A stretch of DNA of 9,140 nt from Pseudomonadota bacterium (GTDB lineage Bacteria > Bdellovibrionota > Bacteriovoracia > Bacteriovoracales > Bacteriovoracaceae): assembly GCA_023432655.1 (NCBI GenBank), contig JAEYUK010000293.1, positions 1 through 9,140 on the forward strand. Reading direction: 5' to 3'. The position numbers and the translations under genes are program-made. A model generated the notes under the pieces. It saw only the letters and a program-made list of their open reading frames with translations. It made no database searches and had not been told where the DNA came from. Shown piece after piece: positions 1 to 6,468 of the stretch; the stretch's first letter is position 1; each line of letters starts with the position of its first letter.

Positions 1-479
1 GTATAACGCCCTTTAGAACTTAGATAAAAGGAGTAATAATCCTGTTCAGAGAATCCATTATAAGGAACCGAAGAAACGCGAGGATCTAACGAGCGAATCT
101 TGGATTCCAGCTCTAAGGCCTTCTGTGTTTTGAGTGAAATATCAACTTCATCCTCAGGAACAAGTAACTCATCGTTAATCTCACCCGATAGATCAAGAAT
201 CATTTCATGCGGGTTTAAGTCAGTAACAACAGCATTCTGTAAGGCCTGTTTAACTACTATGGATAACGATTCTTCATCCAACGCTTCAGTATATGAAAGT
301 CCTACTTTTCCGTCCTTAATCACTCTTACACCAAGGATCTGCGAGCTTGTCACATTATAAGTCGCAATCTCGTTTTTCTGAGCACTCATCTTAAGTGAAC
401 TAGAACGGGAGAACATCAAGTCACCATGAGCTTTCTCATCAGTGATTGTATTCATCACTGTTTCCAAAATATTTTTCAT
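1..479 (-). CDS. pmbA: TldE/PmbA, inactive partner subunit of the TldD/TldE metalloprotease (3' end beyond window)
   Basis: The reading frame opens with ATG at 479-477 (MKNILETVMNTITDEKAHGD) and stays open for 159 codons to the window edge, so it covers roughly the first third of a protein that is usually about 450 residues. The visible part has the N-terminal pattern of the TldD/PmbA family: a stretch with SSLKMSAQKNE, then ILGVRVIKDGKVGLSYTEAL, where residues contact the peptide chain in known family members. In characterised bacteria TldE pairs with TldD in a cytoplasmic heterodimer that unfolds and cleaves small peptides (microcin B17 maturation, CcdA removal); only TldD carries the metal site. 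The ATG overlaps the tldD stop codon as ATGA, which implies translational coupling and equal production of the two subunits. The C-terminal part cannot be judged here. The identification rests on the neighbour as well as on sequence. Confidence 0.87.
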   Translation of the reverse strand, partial: MKNILETVMNTITDEKAHGDLMFSRSSSLKMSAQKNEIATYNVTSSQILGVRVIKDGKVGLSYTEALDEESLSIVVKQALQNAVVTDLNPHEMILDLSGEINDELLVPEDEVDISLKTQKALELESKIRSLDPRVSSVPYNGFSEQDYYSFYLSSKGRY

Positions 480-1855
480 GCTTCACCTCCCACCAGAATC
501 TCATCCACTTTGAGCGGAGGTTGTCCTACAGTTGTTGGAATACTTCCACTGACAGAACCACACATTCCGGCCATAAGAGATAAGTCCTTACCCACCATAG
601 AAATCTTCGATAAGATTTCTGATCCTTTTCCTATCAAGGTCGCTCCCTTAAGAGGTTTTGTTATTTTTCCATTCTCTATTAGATAGGCTTCTTGAACAGC
701 AAAATTAAACTGTCCCGTAGAAGGGTCAACTGAGCCACCGCCCATTTTTTTGGCATAGATTCCTCGTGGGACAGAATCAATCAACTCACCAAATTCGTGA
801 TTCCCGCTCTGAATAAAAGTGTTTCTCATTCTAGAGGCCGGTGCGAACTTGTAGGATTGTCTTCGACCTGATCCGGTTCTTTTATGCCCGGTTTTAATCT
901 CACCCATGCGGTCGACGATAAAGTTCTTTAAAATTCCATTCTCAATTAAAGTCGTTTTCTGAGTTGGCATACCTTCATCATCTATAGAAAGCGATCCCCA
1001 GGCCCCAGGTATCGTCCCATCATCTAACGCAGTTACAGCTGAATGAGCGATTTGTTCACCCATCTTATCCCAAAAGACACTTGCCTTCTTCTCTACTGAA
1101 GTTGTTTCAAGTAAGTGTCCGCAGGCTTCGTGGAAAATGACCCCGCCAAACCCATTATCAATCACAACTGGCATCTTGCCCGCAGGACATGGGGAGGCGT
1201 AGAGAGTGGTATTGGCCTGTTTTAAAAGATTTTCACAAACCTCCTCAACGTTCAATTTCTCCATAAATTCCCAACCACCAATGGCACCAGGTCCATGGAA
1301 GGCTTCAGTTTGAAGATTACCATCTTTCATCACGAGTTGATGGAAGAGACGGATATAAGGGCGCTCCTCTGAAGCTCGGAGTCCTTCAGAGTTGTAAACT
1401 TCTATCTGCTGCTTTTTCTTGGTAAAACTAAGCATGACCTGAGACACTTTTGAATCCTGTCTTAGGCGCTCATTAATTTTATTCAAAAATTCCAGCTTCT
1501 CTTTGGCATCGACTTCGCGGTCACGCAGAGTGGGAATTTGGGGGTAATTTAGGTTTTCAAAGTTAAGAGTGAGATTTTTGGCCGGACCGGAAATTCTGGC
1601 GCCTAAAAGATTTGTGATTCGCAGAAGTTCTTCTCTATCGGTCGAGTTGGTATAACCATAAAGGGCCTGCTCACCCTGGATCAGTCTTATTCCAATTCCA
1701 AAAAGTGTGCCAGACTGACAGTCTTCTATTCTTGAATTTTTATACACGAGCCCATCGTTATAAGTTCTTTCAATAAAAATATCTACGAAATCGGCTCCAG
1801 CTGCGAGGCCCGCCGCAATAACATCCTGGGCGACATTTGAGGGTAGTAGTTGCAT
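476..1855 (-). CDS. tldD: TldD, zinc metalloprotease subunit of the TldD/TldE complex
   Basis: This is a full-length family member of 459 residues. The zinc motif HExxxH is present as FHEACGHLLE, with His242, Glu243 and His247; the third ligand expected in TldD is a cysteine near the C-terminus, here probably Cys432 in MAGMCGSVSG. Other family landmarks are the N-terminal segment GIGIRLIQGEQALYGYTN (about residues 53-70) and the glycine-rich MGGGSVDPSTGQFNF (371-385). TldD supplies the active site and TldE the partner fold; the enzyme degrades unstructured peptides in the cytoplasm and matures modified peptides in some bacteria. The start is supported by AGGAG at 1865-1861, five bases before ATG, although that site lies inside an inverted repeat described separately. 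The stop codon overlaps the pmbA start. No ribosomally made peptide substrate is visible nearby, so the local substrate is unknown. Confidence 0.95.
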   Translation of the reverse strand: MQLLPSNVAQDVIAAGLAAGADFVDIFIERTYNDGLVYKNSRIEDCQSGTLFGIGIRLIQGEQALYGYTNSTDREELLRITNLLGARISGPAKNLTLNFENLNYPQIPTLRDREVDAKEKLEFLNKINERLRQDSKVSQVMLSFTKKKQQIEVYNSEGLRASEERPYIRLFHQLVMKDGNLQTEAFHGPGAIGGWEFMEKLNVEEVCENLLKQANTTLYASPCPAGKMPVVIDNGFGGVIFHEACGHLLETTSVEKKASVFWDKMGEQIAHSAVTALDDGTIPGAWGSLSIDDEGMPTQKTTLIENGILKNFIVDRMGEIKTGHKRTGSGRRQSYKFAPASRMRNTFIQSGNHEFGELIDSVPRGIYAKKMGGGSVDPSTGQFNFAVQEAYLIENGKITKPLKGATLIGKGSEILSKISMVGKDLSLMAGMCGSVSGSIPTTVGQPPLKVDEILVGGEA

Positions 1856-1880
1856 AAATTCTCCTGAAAGGAGAAATTAT
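1854..1880 (-). promoter_or_regulatory. Inverted repeat that can occlude the tldD ribosome binding site
   Basis: Positions 1854-1865 and 1869-1880 are reverse complements at 11 of 12 positions, separated by a three-base loop (1866-1868). In mRNA the downstream arm contains AGGAGA and the first two bases of the tldD ATG, so the folded form would hide the translation start. There is no run of T after it, so it does not look like a terminator. The structure is seen directly in the sequence; a role in translation control is inferred. Confidence 0.6.
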
Positions 1881-1904
1881 ATAAAAACTTAGGCTCAATG
1901 ACAT
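1876..1904 (-). promoter_or_regulatory. Candidate promoter for tldD-pmbA
   Basis: On the minus strand a perfect TATAAT (1881-1876) follows ATGTCA (1904-1899, four of six matches to TTGACA) with a 17-base spacer. Transcription would be expected to begin near 1869-1865, within or just after the loop of the overlapping inverted repeat, giving a very short leader with the AGGAG site free. It is placed in the 54-base gap after the SRPBCC gene. No experimental support; AT-rich gaps give chance matches. Confidence 0.45.
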
Positions 1905-1909
1905 CCACG

Positions 1910-2398
1910 TTAAACTTGTGTTCTTTGCTCGGTCTTAGGGTCTTCAAAATTCTTCTCTTCACCATTAACTAAGCTCGCTAGCTTTTCAAAGCTGTAGTCC
2001 CAGCCTTTTTCACATTCATCCCGACCTTTTTCATTTTCAAACCCACTTTGAACCATTCGAACTTCGGTCCCCCCTAATTTGGGAGTGAGTTCTAACTGAC
2101 ACTGAAGATCGCGGAAAAGTGTCTCACCCTTTGGCCCAGTGATAAGTTCATCACATTCAATAATTTTCTCATTTGGAATAAACTCAAGGATAGTTCCGGT
2201 ACAAATATACTTCCCATCTCCGCTTCTATGCTCGAAGCGATACTTGCCTCCGGTTTTGGCTTCAAAGATTGGAACCTGGACAGACATGCGTTCATCGGGG
2301 GAAGCCCATTTTTCTAAAAGGTCGGTACGAGTGAAATAATTAAAGAGTGTTTCCCTATCAACTAGAAAGAACTTTGTTTTACGTATTTCTAGACTCAT
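1910..2398 (-). CDS. SRPBCC / AHSA1-type (START-like) domain protein
   Basis: This encodes a small cytoplasmic protein of 162 residues that is essentially one SRPBCC domain, the helix-grip fold with a deep hydrophobic cavity shared by AHSA1-like and polyketide-cyclase-like proteins. Visible hallmarks are an opening strand (LEIRKTKFFLVDRETLFNYF), the early Trp in LLEKWASPDE (Trp31), a series of alternating beta strands with GGKYRFEH and GTILEFIPNEKIIE, and a C-terminal helix beginning EKGWDYSFEKL (about 130-140). The reading frame could extend 30 codons further upstream, but AAGGAG at 2410-2405 lies six bases before ATG 2398 and the domain starts right there, so that start was chosen; the adjacent ATG at 2401 is the alternative. 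Members bind small molecules or act in stress responses, and their exact ligands are rarely known. No specific function is claimed. The tail after about residue 145 is polar and probably disordered. Confidence 0.85.
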   Translation of the reverse strand: MSLEIRKTKFFLVDRETLFNYFTRTDLLEKWASPDERMSVQVPIFEAKTGGKYRFEHRSGDGKYICTGTILEFIPNEKIIECDELITGPKGETLFRDLQCQLELTPKLGGTEVRMVQSGFENEKGRDECEKGWDYSFEKLASLVNGEEKNFEDPKTEQRTQV

Positions 2399-2404
2399 CA
2401 TCAG

Positions 2405-2410
2405 CTCCTT
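2405..2410 (-). promoter_or_regulatory. Ribosome binding site deciding the SRPBCC gene start
   Basis: AAGGAG on the minus strand lies six bases from ATG 2398 and three bases from ATG 2401. It sits inside the longer reading frame that begins at 2488, which argues that the first 30 codons of that frame are not translated. Confidence 0.7.
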
Positions 2411-2431
2411 TGTTCTTTTACAACAAGCTAA

Positions 2432-2451
2432 GCCTCTCCCTAAGGAAAGGC
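2432..2451 (-). terminator. Possible weak terminator or attenuator after the OsmC-family gene
   Basis: In minus-strand RNA this folds into an eight-pair stem (one G-U pair) with a UUAG loop, about 50 bases after the OsmC-family stop and before the SRPBCC start. The following bases are only moderately T-rich and interrupted, so efficient termination is doubtful; partial read-through into the SRPBCC gene is plausible. Confidence 0.35.
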
Positions 2452-2497
2452 CATGAGCTGCGGGCCTAAATGGACTAATTAAGTGCAAAGACTCGCA

Positions 2498-3079
2498 TCA
2501 AGACAGCATTGGTTTAGTAATATTGAAAGTAACTTTAACCGGAACCCCTGCCGAAATCATTTCATAAACAGGTGAATAGTTTAAAAGCTCTCTTAATGTA
2601 TCCTCGGATGCCTCCGTCTCTATATCGAAACTTACGCGAATTTCACTGAAACCTTTTCTCACTTCCTTTAGAGCAAGAAAACCGTGAAGATCAATATCTC
2701 CCTCCATTGCTGAGCTTAGTTTCGTGACACTAATGCCTTTAAAAGCACAATGAAAAACCAGTGTGCTTGTCATACAGGCCGTTAGCGCATGAAGTGCATA
2801 CTCTACCGGGTCTGCTGCCTGATCAGTACCAAGAAGAACTAATGGGGCATCAGACTCAAGACTGTAACGATCACCACCAGAATACTCCTTGCCAGCTCCA
2901 TAAAATGGTTTAATCACAGTTCTGTTATGAAAGCCTGACAGCCATTCATTTTCAGAACGGAATTTAAAGGTGGCAAGTTCTGGCGTTTGTTGAATTGCCT
3001 TAACCGTTTCAACACCTCTCTCGATGTCAATTCCGTTAAGTTCACTGAGATTGCCAATTGATTCAAACTGCGTGCTCAT
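2498..3079 (-). CDS. OsmC/Ohr-family protein with an altered second active-site position
   Basis: This is a 193-residue OsmC-fold protein. The central helix HALTACMTSTLVFHC carries the conserved first cysteine (Cys102; Cys111 follows), and the pattern DQAADPVEYALHAL just before it is typical of the family. OsmC/Ohr enzymes reduce organic hydroperoxides in the cytoplasm with two cysteines. The second normally sits in a Cys-Pro motif in the C-terminal half, but here the equivalent segment reads NYSPVYEMI, with Ser169 before the Pro. The classic two-cysteine mechanism may therefore not operate, unless Cys111 replaces it. The first 40 or so residues precede the OsmC core and have no recognised motif. 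The start is backed by AGGAG five bases upstream. It precedes the SRPBCC gene in the same direction with a 99-base gap, and a stress or detoxification role is plausible. The family call is firm; the reaction is not. Confidence 0.87.
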   Translation of the reverse strand: MSTQFESIGNLSELNGIDIERGVETVKAIQQTPELATFKFRSENEWLSGFHNRTVIKPFYGAGKEYSGGDRYSLESDAPLVLLGTDQAADPVEYALHALTACMTSTLVFHCAFKGISVTKLSSAMEGDIDLHGFLALKEVRKGFSEIRVSFDIETEASEDTLRELLNYSPVYEMISAGVPVKVTFNITKPMLS

Positions 3080-3113
3080 ACAAACTCCTTTGTATTGTCG
3101 TCTGCATAAGAGC

Positions 3114-3142
3114 AGTGTATCGCGGAGTCCTCTGCTTGTCCC
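3114..3142 (-). promoter_or_regulatory. Weak candidate promoter for the OsmC-family gene
   Basis: GGGACA (3142-3137) and TACACT (3119-3114) are 17 bases apart on the minus strand, each matching the sigma-70 consensus at four of six positions. Their start point would give a leader of about 30 bases before ATG 3079. The 132-base gap (3080-3211) also has an AT-rich tract around 3167-3190 and an interrupted inverted repeat (3104-3115 with parts of 3132-3151) spanning this site. I see no convincing terminator for the kinase gene in the gap. Confidence 0.25.
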
Positions 3143-3211
3143 TTATCATGCACTTCTTGAGGAATTTTTAATTTTTTTTAAATTGATATTTTAGCTCTTC
3201 TAATTCTAATT

Positions 3212-4645
3212 TCATCGCGCTATCGGAAGCTTGATAGTGAATTCAGTATTGGCCGAATCCGGGCTTAAATAAATCGTACCATTTTGTTTCTGAATAATTT
3301 CCCGGCATAAGTGAAGTCCTAAACCTAAACCAGAATTTTCTTTCGTGGTGAATCTCTCTTCCCAAATTTTATCACGAATACTAGGAGGAACCCCATCACC
3401 CGAATCTCTTATTGAGATGATGACATAATTACCGCAAGCACTGATATTCTCCCTAATTTCAATCCACTTATCTCCCTCGGGTCCCATCGCTTCAATGGCA
3501 TTCGTTATAAGATTATTAAAAACTTGAATAAGCTCATCCTCTACAACAAAAACCTTAATACCGCTGTTATCCGGAGGGAAGGCCAAACGAACATTATTCT
3601 TTTCAATCATTAATTGAACTGTTTCCAAAGAATGCTGATAAATGGATTTTAAACTGACACTTTCGGGAATGAGTTTAAATGATTCCCGTGTCGTTTTCTT
3701 TACATTTTTAGCAAGTTTTTCAATCCGGCCAATTTGTCTTTCAACAATATCAAGATAGCGATTTCCCTGGTCAGTCAAACCGCCCTGGCCTTTACGGAAA
3801 AACTCCAGGTATCCACGAGCGGCCTGGAGTGAATTCATGATTTCGTGACTAAGAGTTGAATAATAATTGCCCGCTTCTGCCAATCGACTTTTTTGAATGA
3901 GCTGCTGGTTCATGACGGAAATTTTACGAGCAAACTCTAACTGATTATGACTTGTAACTCTGATTATTTCGAAAAAGTTACAAATAAACATCATAGGAAC
4001 GCCATAAACCGGATCAAGCACAGAAATTACGAGATCGTTGGTAATGATCACAATACTTAAAATAATTCCCAATGTTAGCATGACGTTTTTTTCTGGTGAT
4101 CTTCTGATTAACCAAAGAAAATAAACGGAACTGTAAATGATCGGAATGAGCCCGAGAAGCCCCAAAAACTTCACCAAACCACCGGGGCTCATTCCTCCGA
4201 TGTGGTCCATGAAAAGATTTTTATACATTCTTACCGGCTCATTTGCCAAAAACAAAGAAGTTCCAGAAATGTACCAATAGACAAGGTCGCCAACCACAAT
4301 CAATGAGCTTATGATCGGAAGCTTCACCATGAAAGTAAGGTTTTTAGAATGATCGTCAAAGAATTCTTTTAAGCAATGGATATAATAATACATGATCATC
4401 GAACCACTAATCCACATGAAGTGCAGTAGCAGGAGATTGATATAGAACTCATGAAGTATGACTAGAAAAAAGCTTATAAAAGAATATATCCCTGAGAACA
4501 AACAAAGACCGAACTGATACCGAATAAGTGGGGTGTTATGGCCATGATACAGAAGTGATAAGTTAGTGAATGCCTGAAATATAAAAAAAAGACCGAAACC
4601 AAAGGTCAAATAGCTATGAAGTAGAATGAGATCAAATGAGTGCAT
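3212..4645 (-). CDS. Membrane sensor histidine kinase with seven N-terminal transmembrane helices
   Basis: This is a complete orphan sensor kinase of 477 residues. The first half is a membrane domain with about seven hydrophobic helices (roughly 5-30, 42-65, 70-90, 107-128, 157-180, 188-208, 213-230) and no large periplasmic loop, so the signal is probably sensed within or near the membrane. A short linker (about 235-255) leads to the dimerisation/phosphoacceptor helix LSHEIMNSL with His267. The ATPase domain follows: N box FNNLITNAIEAM (Asn378, Asn382), G1 box DSGDGVP (414-420), the F-box segment RFTT (431-434) and G2 box SGLGLGLH (438-445). All motifs needed for autophosphorylation are present. 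No PAS, HAMP or receiver domain is visible, and no response-regulator gene is next to it in this window, so its partner must be elsewhere. No ribosome site precedes the ATG; see the promoter entry. Confidence 0.93.
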   Translation of the reverse strand: MHSFDLILLHSYLTFGFGLFFIFQAFTNLSLLYHGHNTPLIRYQFGLCLFSGIYSFISFFLVILHEFYINLLLLHFMWISGSMIMYYYIHCLKEFFDDHSKNLTFMVKLPIISSLIVVGDLVYWYISGTSLFLANEPVRMYKNLFMDHIGGMSPGGLVKFLGLLGLIPIIYSSVYFLWLIRRSPEKNVMLTLGIILSIVIITNDLVISVLDPVYGVPMMFICNFFEIIRVTSHNQLEFARKISVMNQQLIQKSRLAEAGNYYSTLSHEIMNSLQAARGYLEFFRKGQGGLTDQGNRYLDIVERQIGRIEKLAKNVKKTTRESFKLIPESVSLKSIYQHSLETVQLMIEKNNVRLAFPPDNSGIKVFVVEDELIQVFNNLITNAIEAMGPEGDKWIEIRENISACGNYVIISIRDSGDGVPPSIRDKIWEERFTTKENSGLGLGLHLCREIIQKQNGTIYLSPDSANTEFTIKLPIAR

Positions 4646-4651
4646 TGTAAC

Positions 4652-4682
4652 ATTATAGCTATTTCACAACTTTATTAGTCCA
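4652..4682 (-). promoter_or_regulatory. Candidate kinase promoter placing transcription start at or near the ATG
   Basis: A perfect TATAAT (4657-4652) lies six bases before the kinase ATG at 4645-4643. TGGACT (4682-4677) matches TTGACA at four of six positions, but with a long 19-base spacer. A start about seven bases after TATAAT would coincide with the A of the ATG, and there is no AGGAG-like sequence between them. This fits a leaderless mRNA, unless the true start codon is further inside the gene. The rest of the 91-base gap after radD holds only an AT-only hairpin overlapping the radD stop. Confidence 0.5.
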
Positions 4683-4736
4683 TATTTATTTTCGAAATAG
4701 AAGTATCAGCACCTTAGAGACTTAATATAAAGAATA

Positions 4737-6458
4737 TTAGAAGACCTTCTCCCGGATACTCCAATAGTGCTTCTGCTTACGAGCAATAACAAACTGTGGA
4801 CTCCGGAACTTCCCCTGAAAACTGATGACATCTTGAACACGATGAATATTTATTTTTTCTCCTGGCAAACGTTGGTGCATACGGATAAAGTTAAAATAGA
4901 AGGCTTGGCATTCTTCCTTGTTATTCAGATAGAAAATTTCACGTAAGGCTTCCCCATCCACATCATAGTAGAAAACTTCCAGACGTGAGATCCCTTTCTT
5001 ATCCCTTACTTCCTTGAACTCCATGCTATCAACTCTCATGACGTGAGCATCTTTAAGGGACATGGCCTCTTTTAGTTTTTTGTCATGATCAACTAAAACA
5101 TGCTGGCATGAAGAACATACTCTGGCCGCAATATCATTTTCCTCCTCACAAAGATCACATCGTTTAAAACGAAATCGATAACCGCATTTCTCAACTTCAT
5201 TTGTTTGTGGGTTATCCCAGGCCCCCTGACATTTTCGCCCAAAGTGTTCAACCAGCTGCCCTTCTTGATCCAAGATACCCCAAAACTCATTAGTGACCCC
5301 ACACTGCGGACACAAGACCTCAACAGGAACAGAAGCTTTATGAGATTTGTCTTCTTCTATGAGCGGTGAATATAGATCATGGCCTTGTCCGGTATAATCC
5401 AAAATGAGACAGTCTTTTTTATCAGGAAAGAGTCTTAAACCACGACCAACTATTTGCTGATAAAGGGCCACCGATTCCGTGGGACGAAGAATAGCAATGA
5501 CATCGACATGAGGAGCATCAAAGCCAGTGGTAAGAACCGAAACATTGACTAGAAATTTCAAGCGCTCTTCTTTAAAAGCAATGATCATCTCATCACGATC
5601 TTTAGCCGAGGTTTCACCTGTAACGAGGGCCGAGATGCGCGGCGGAAGACATTTCATAATCTCAATAGCATGACTAACCGAAGAGGTAAAAATCATAACC
5701 CCTCTTCTACTCTCAGATAACTCAATAATATTTTTTATAATCGTAGGAGTGATTCTTTTCTGGTCCTTGAAGATAGCTTCAATATCATTCTGATTAAATC
5801 TCCCCTGATCTTTCTTTAAACTTGAGAAATCATAACAGGCCACAGGAGCATCAATTTTAATCGGAGGGGTAAGGTAGCCGTTCTTAATCATGTATCGAAG
5901 AGATAATTCAAAAAGACATTTTTTAAAAAATCGTTCTTCTTCCGATCGATGTAACTTTTTAGGTTGATGGTACTGATAAATCCAACCTAATCCCAGTCTA
6001 TAAGGAGTGGCCGTGAGTCCAAGGACACAGAGTTGAGGGTTATTGCTTTGAAGTTTACTTATAACAATGGAGTACTGCCCCTCTTCATCCATCGAAATAC
6101 GGTGACATTCGTCTATCACCAACAATGAAAAGTTCTGGAAAAACTCATCCGGAGCACGGGCTATGGATTGAATGCTCCCGAAAATCACTTTTTCTTCCAT
6201 TTCTTTGCGATTAAGGCCTGCTGAATAAATTCCTGCCTTCATGTCTAGAGAAATGAATTTTTTATGATTTTGTTCAACTAACTCTTTCACATGGGCGAGT
6301 ACCAAAACTCTCCCTAGAGCAATTCTCGCGAGTTCAGCAATAACTAAACTTTTACCCGCTCCTGTAGGAAGTACAATAACCGCAGGAGTTCTCGATTGAC
6401 GAAAATGTTTGAGAGTCGCTTCAATTGCTTCTTTTTGATAAGGTCTTAGAGTAAACAT
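4737..6458 (-). CDS. radD: RadD (YejH-type) superfamily 2 DNA-repair helicase/ATPase
   Basis: This is a full-length RadD of 573 residues, close to the roughly 586 of the E. coli protein as I recall it, and recognisable along its whole length. The N-terminus FTLRPYQKEAIEATLKHF is followed by Walker A LPTGAGKS (30-37, Lys36), the DECH box (116-119), TAT motif III (149-151), the second RecA domain with VLTTGFDAPHVD (308-319), and motif VI QQIVGRGLR (334-342, Arg339). A C-terminal zinc region holds cysteine pairs at 383/386, 434/437 and 448/451, plus Cys410 and Cys425. The end, YWSIREKVF, matches the conserved RadD tail. In E. coli RadD works with SSB and RecA in double-strand-break repair and strand-exchange processing. 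The start matches the family N-terminus, but the ribosome site is weak (AAGG very close to ATG). It lies 10 bases after the patatin-like stop codon, so it is probably co-transcribed with that gene. Confidence 0.95.
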   Translation of the reverse strand: MFTLRPYQKEAIEATLKHFRQSRTPAVIVLPTGAGKSLVIAELARIALGRVLVLAHVKELVEQNHKKFISLDMKAGIYSAGLNRKEMEEKVIFGSIQSIARAPDEFFQNFSLLVIDECHRISMDEEGQYSIVISKLQSNNPQLCVLGLTATPYRLGLGWIYQYHQPKKLHRSEEERFFKKCLFELSLRYMIKNGYLTPPIKIDAPVACYDFSSLKKDQGRFNQNDIEAIFKDQKRITPTIIKNIIELSESRRGVMIFTSSVSHAIEIMKCLPPRISALVTGETSAKDRDEMIIAFKEERLKFLVNVSVLTTGFDAPHVDVIAILRPTESVALYQQIVGRGLRLFPDKKDCLILDYTGQGHDLYSPLIEEDKSHKASVPVEVLCPQCGVTNEFWGILDQEGQLVEHFGRKCQGAWDNPQTNEVEKCGYRFRFKRCDLCEEENDIAARVCSSCQHVLVDHDKKLKEAMSLKDAHVMRVDSMEFKEVRDKKGISRLEVFYYDVDGEALREIFYLNNKEECQAFYFNFIRMHQRLPGEKINIHRVQDVISFQGKFRSPQFVIARKQKHYWSIREKVF

Positions 6459-6468
6459 CTACCTTATA

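Noticed and set aside
100..686. Two plus-strand open frames of 86 codons each
   Set aside because: They lie opposite the pmbA and tldD coding frames, are Ser/Pro-rich with no domain pattern, and are explained as antisense shadows.
2399..2488. Thirty-codon N-terminal extension of the SRPBCC protein
   Set aside because: It has no ribosome site, contains the stem-loop at 2432-2451 and the AAGGAG for the downstream ATG, and precedes the conserved domain start.
3167..3190. A/T-rich tract downstream of the kinase as a terminator
   Set aside because: There is no GC-containing stem in front of the tract in the minus direction.
4719..4739. AT-only hairpin at the radD stop codon as a terminator
   Set aside because: The stem is six A-T pairs only and no T run follows, so it would not be a stable intrinsic terminator.
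4737..6458. Helicase subunit of a restriction or defence system
   Set aside because: The full-length match to RadD, including the C-terminal zinc region and tail, fits a repair protein, and no nuclease or methylase gene is adjacent.
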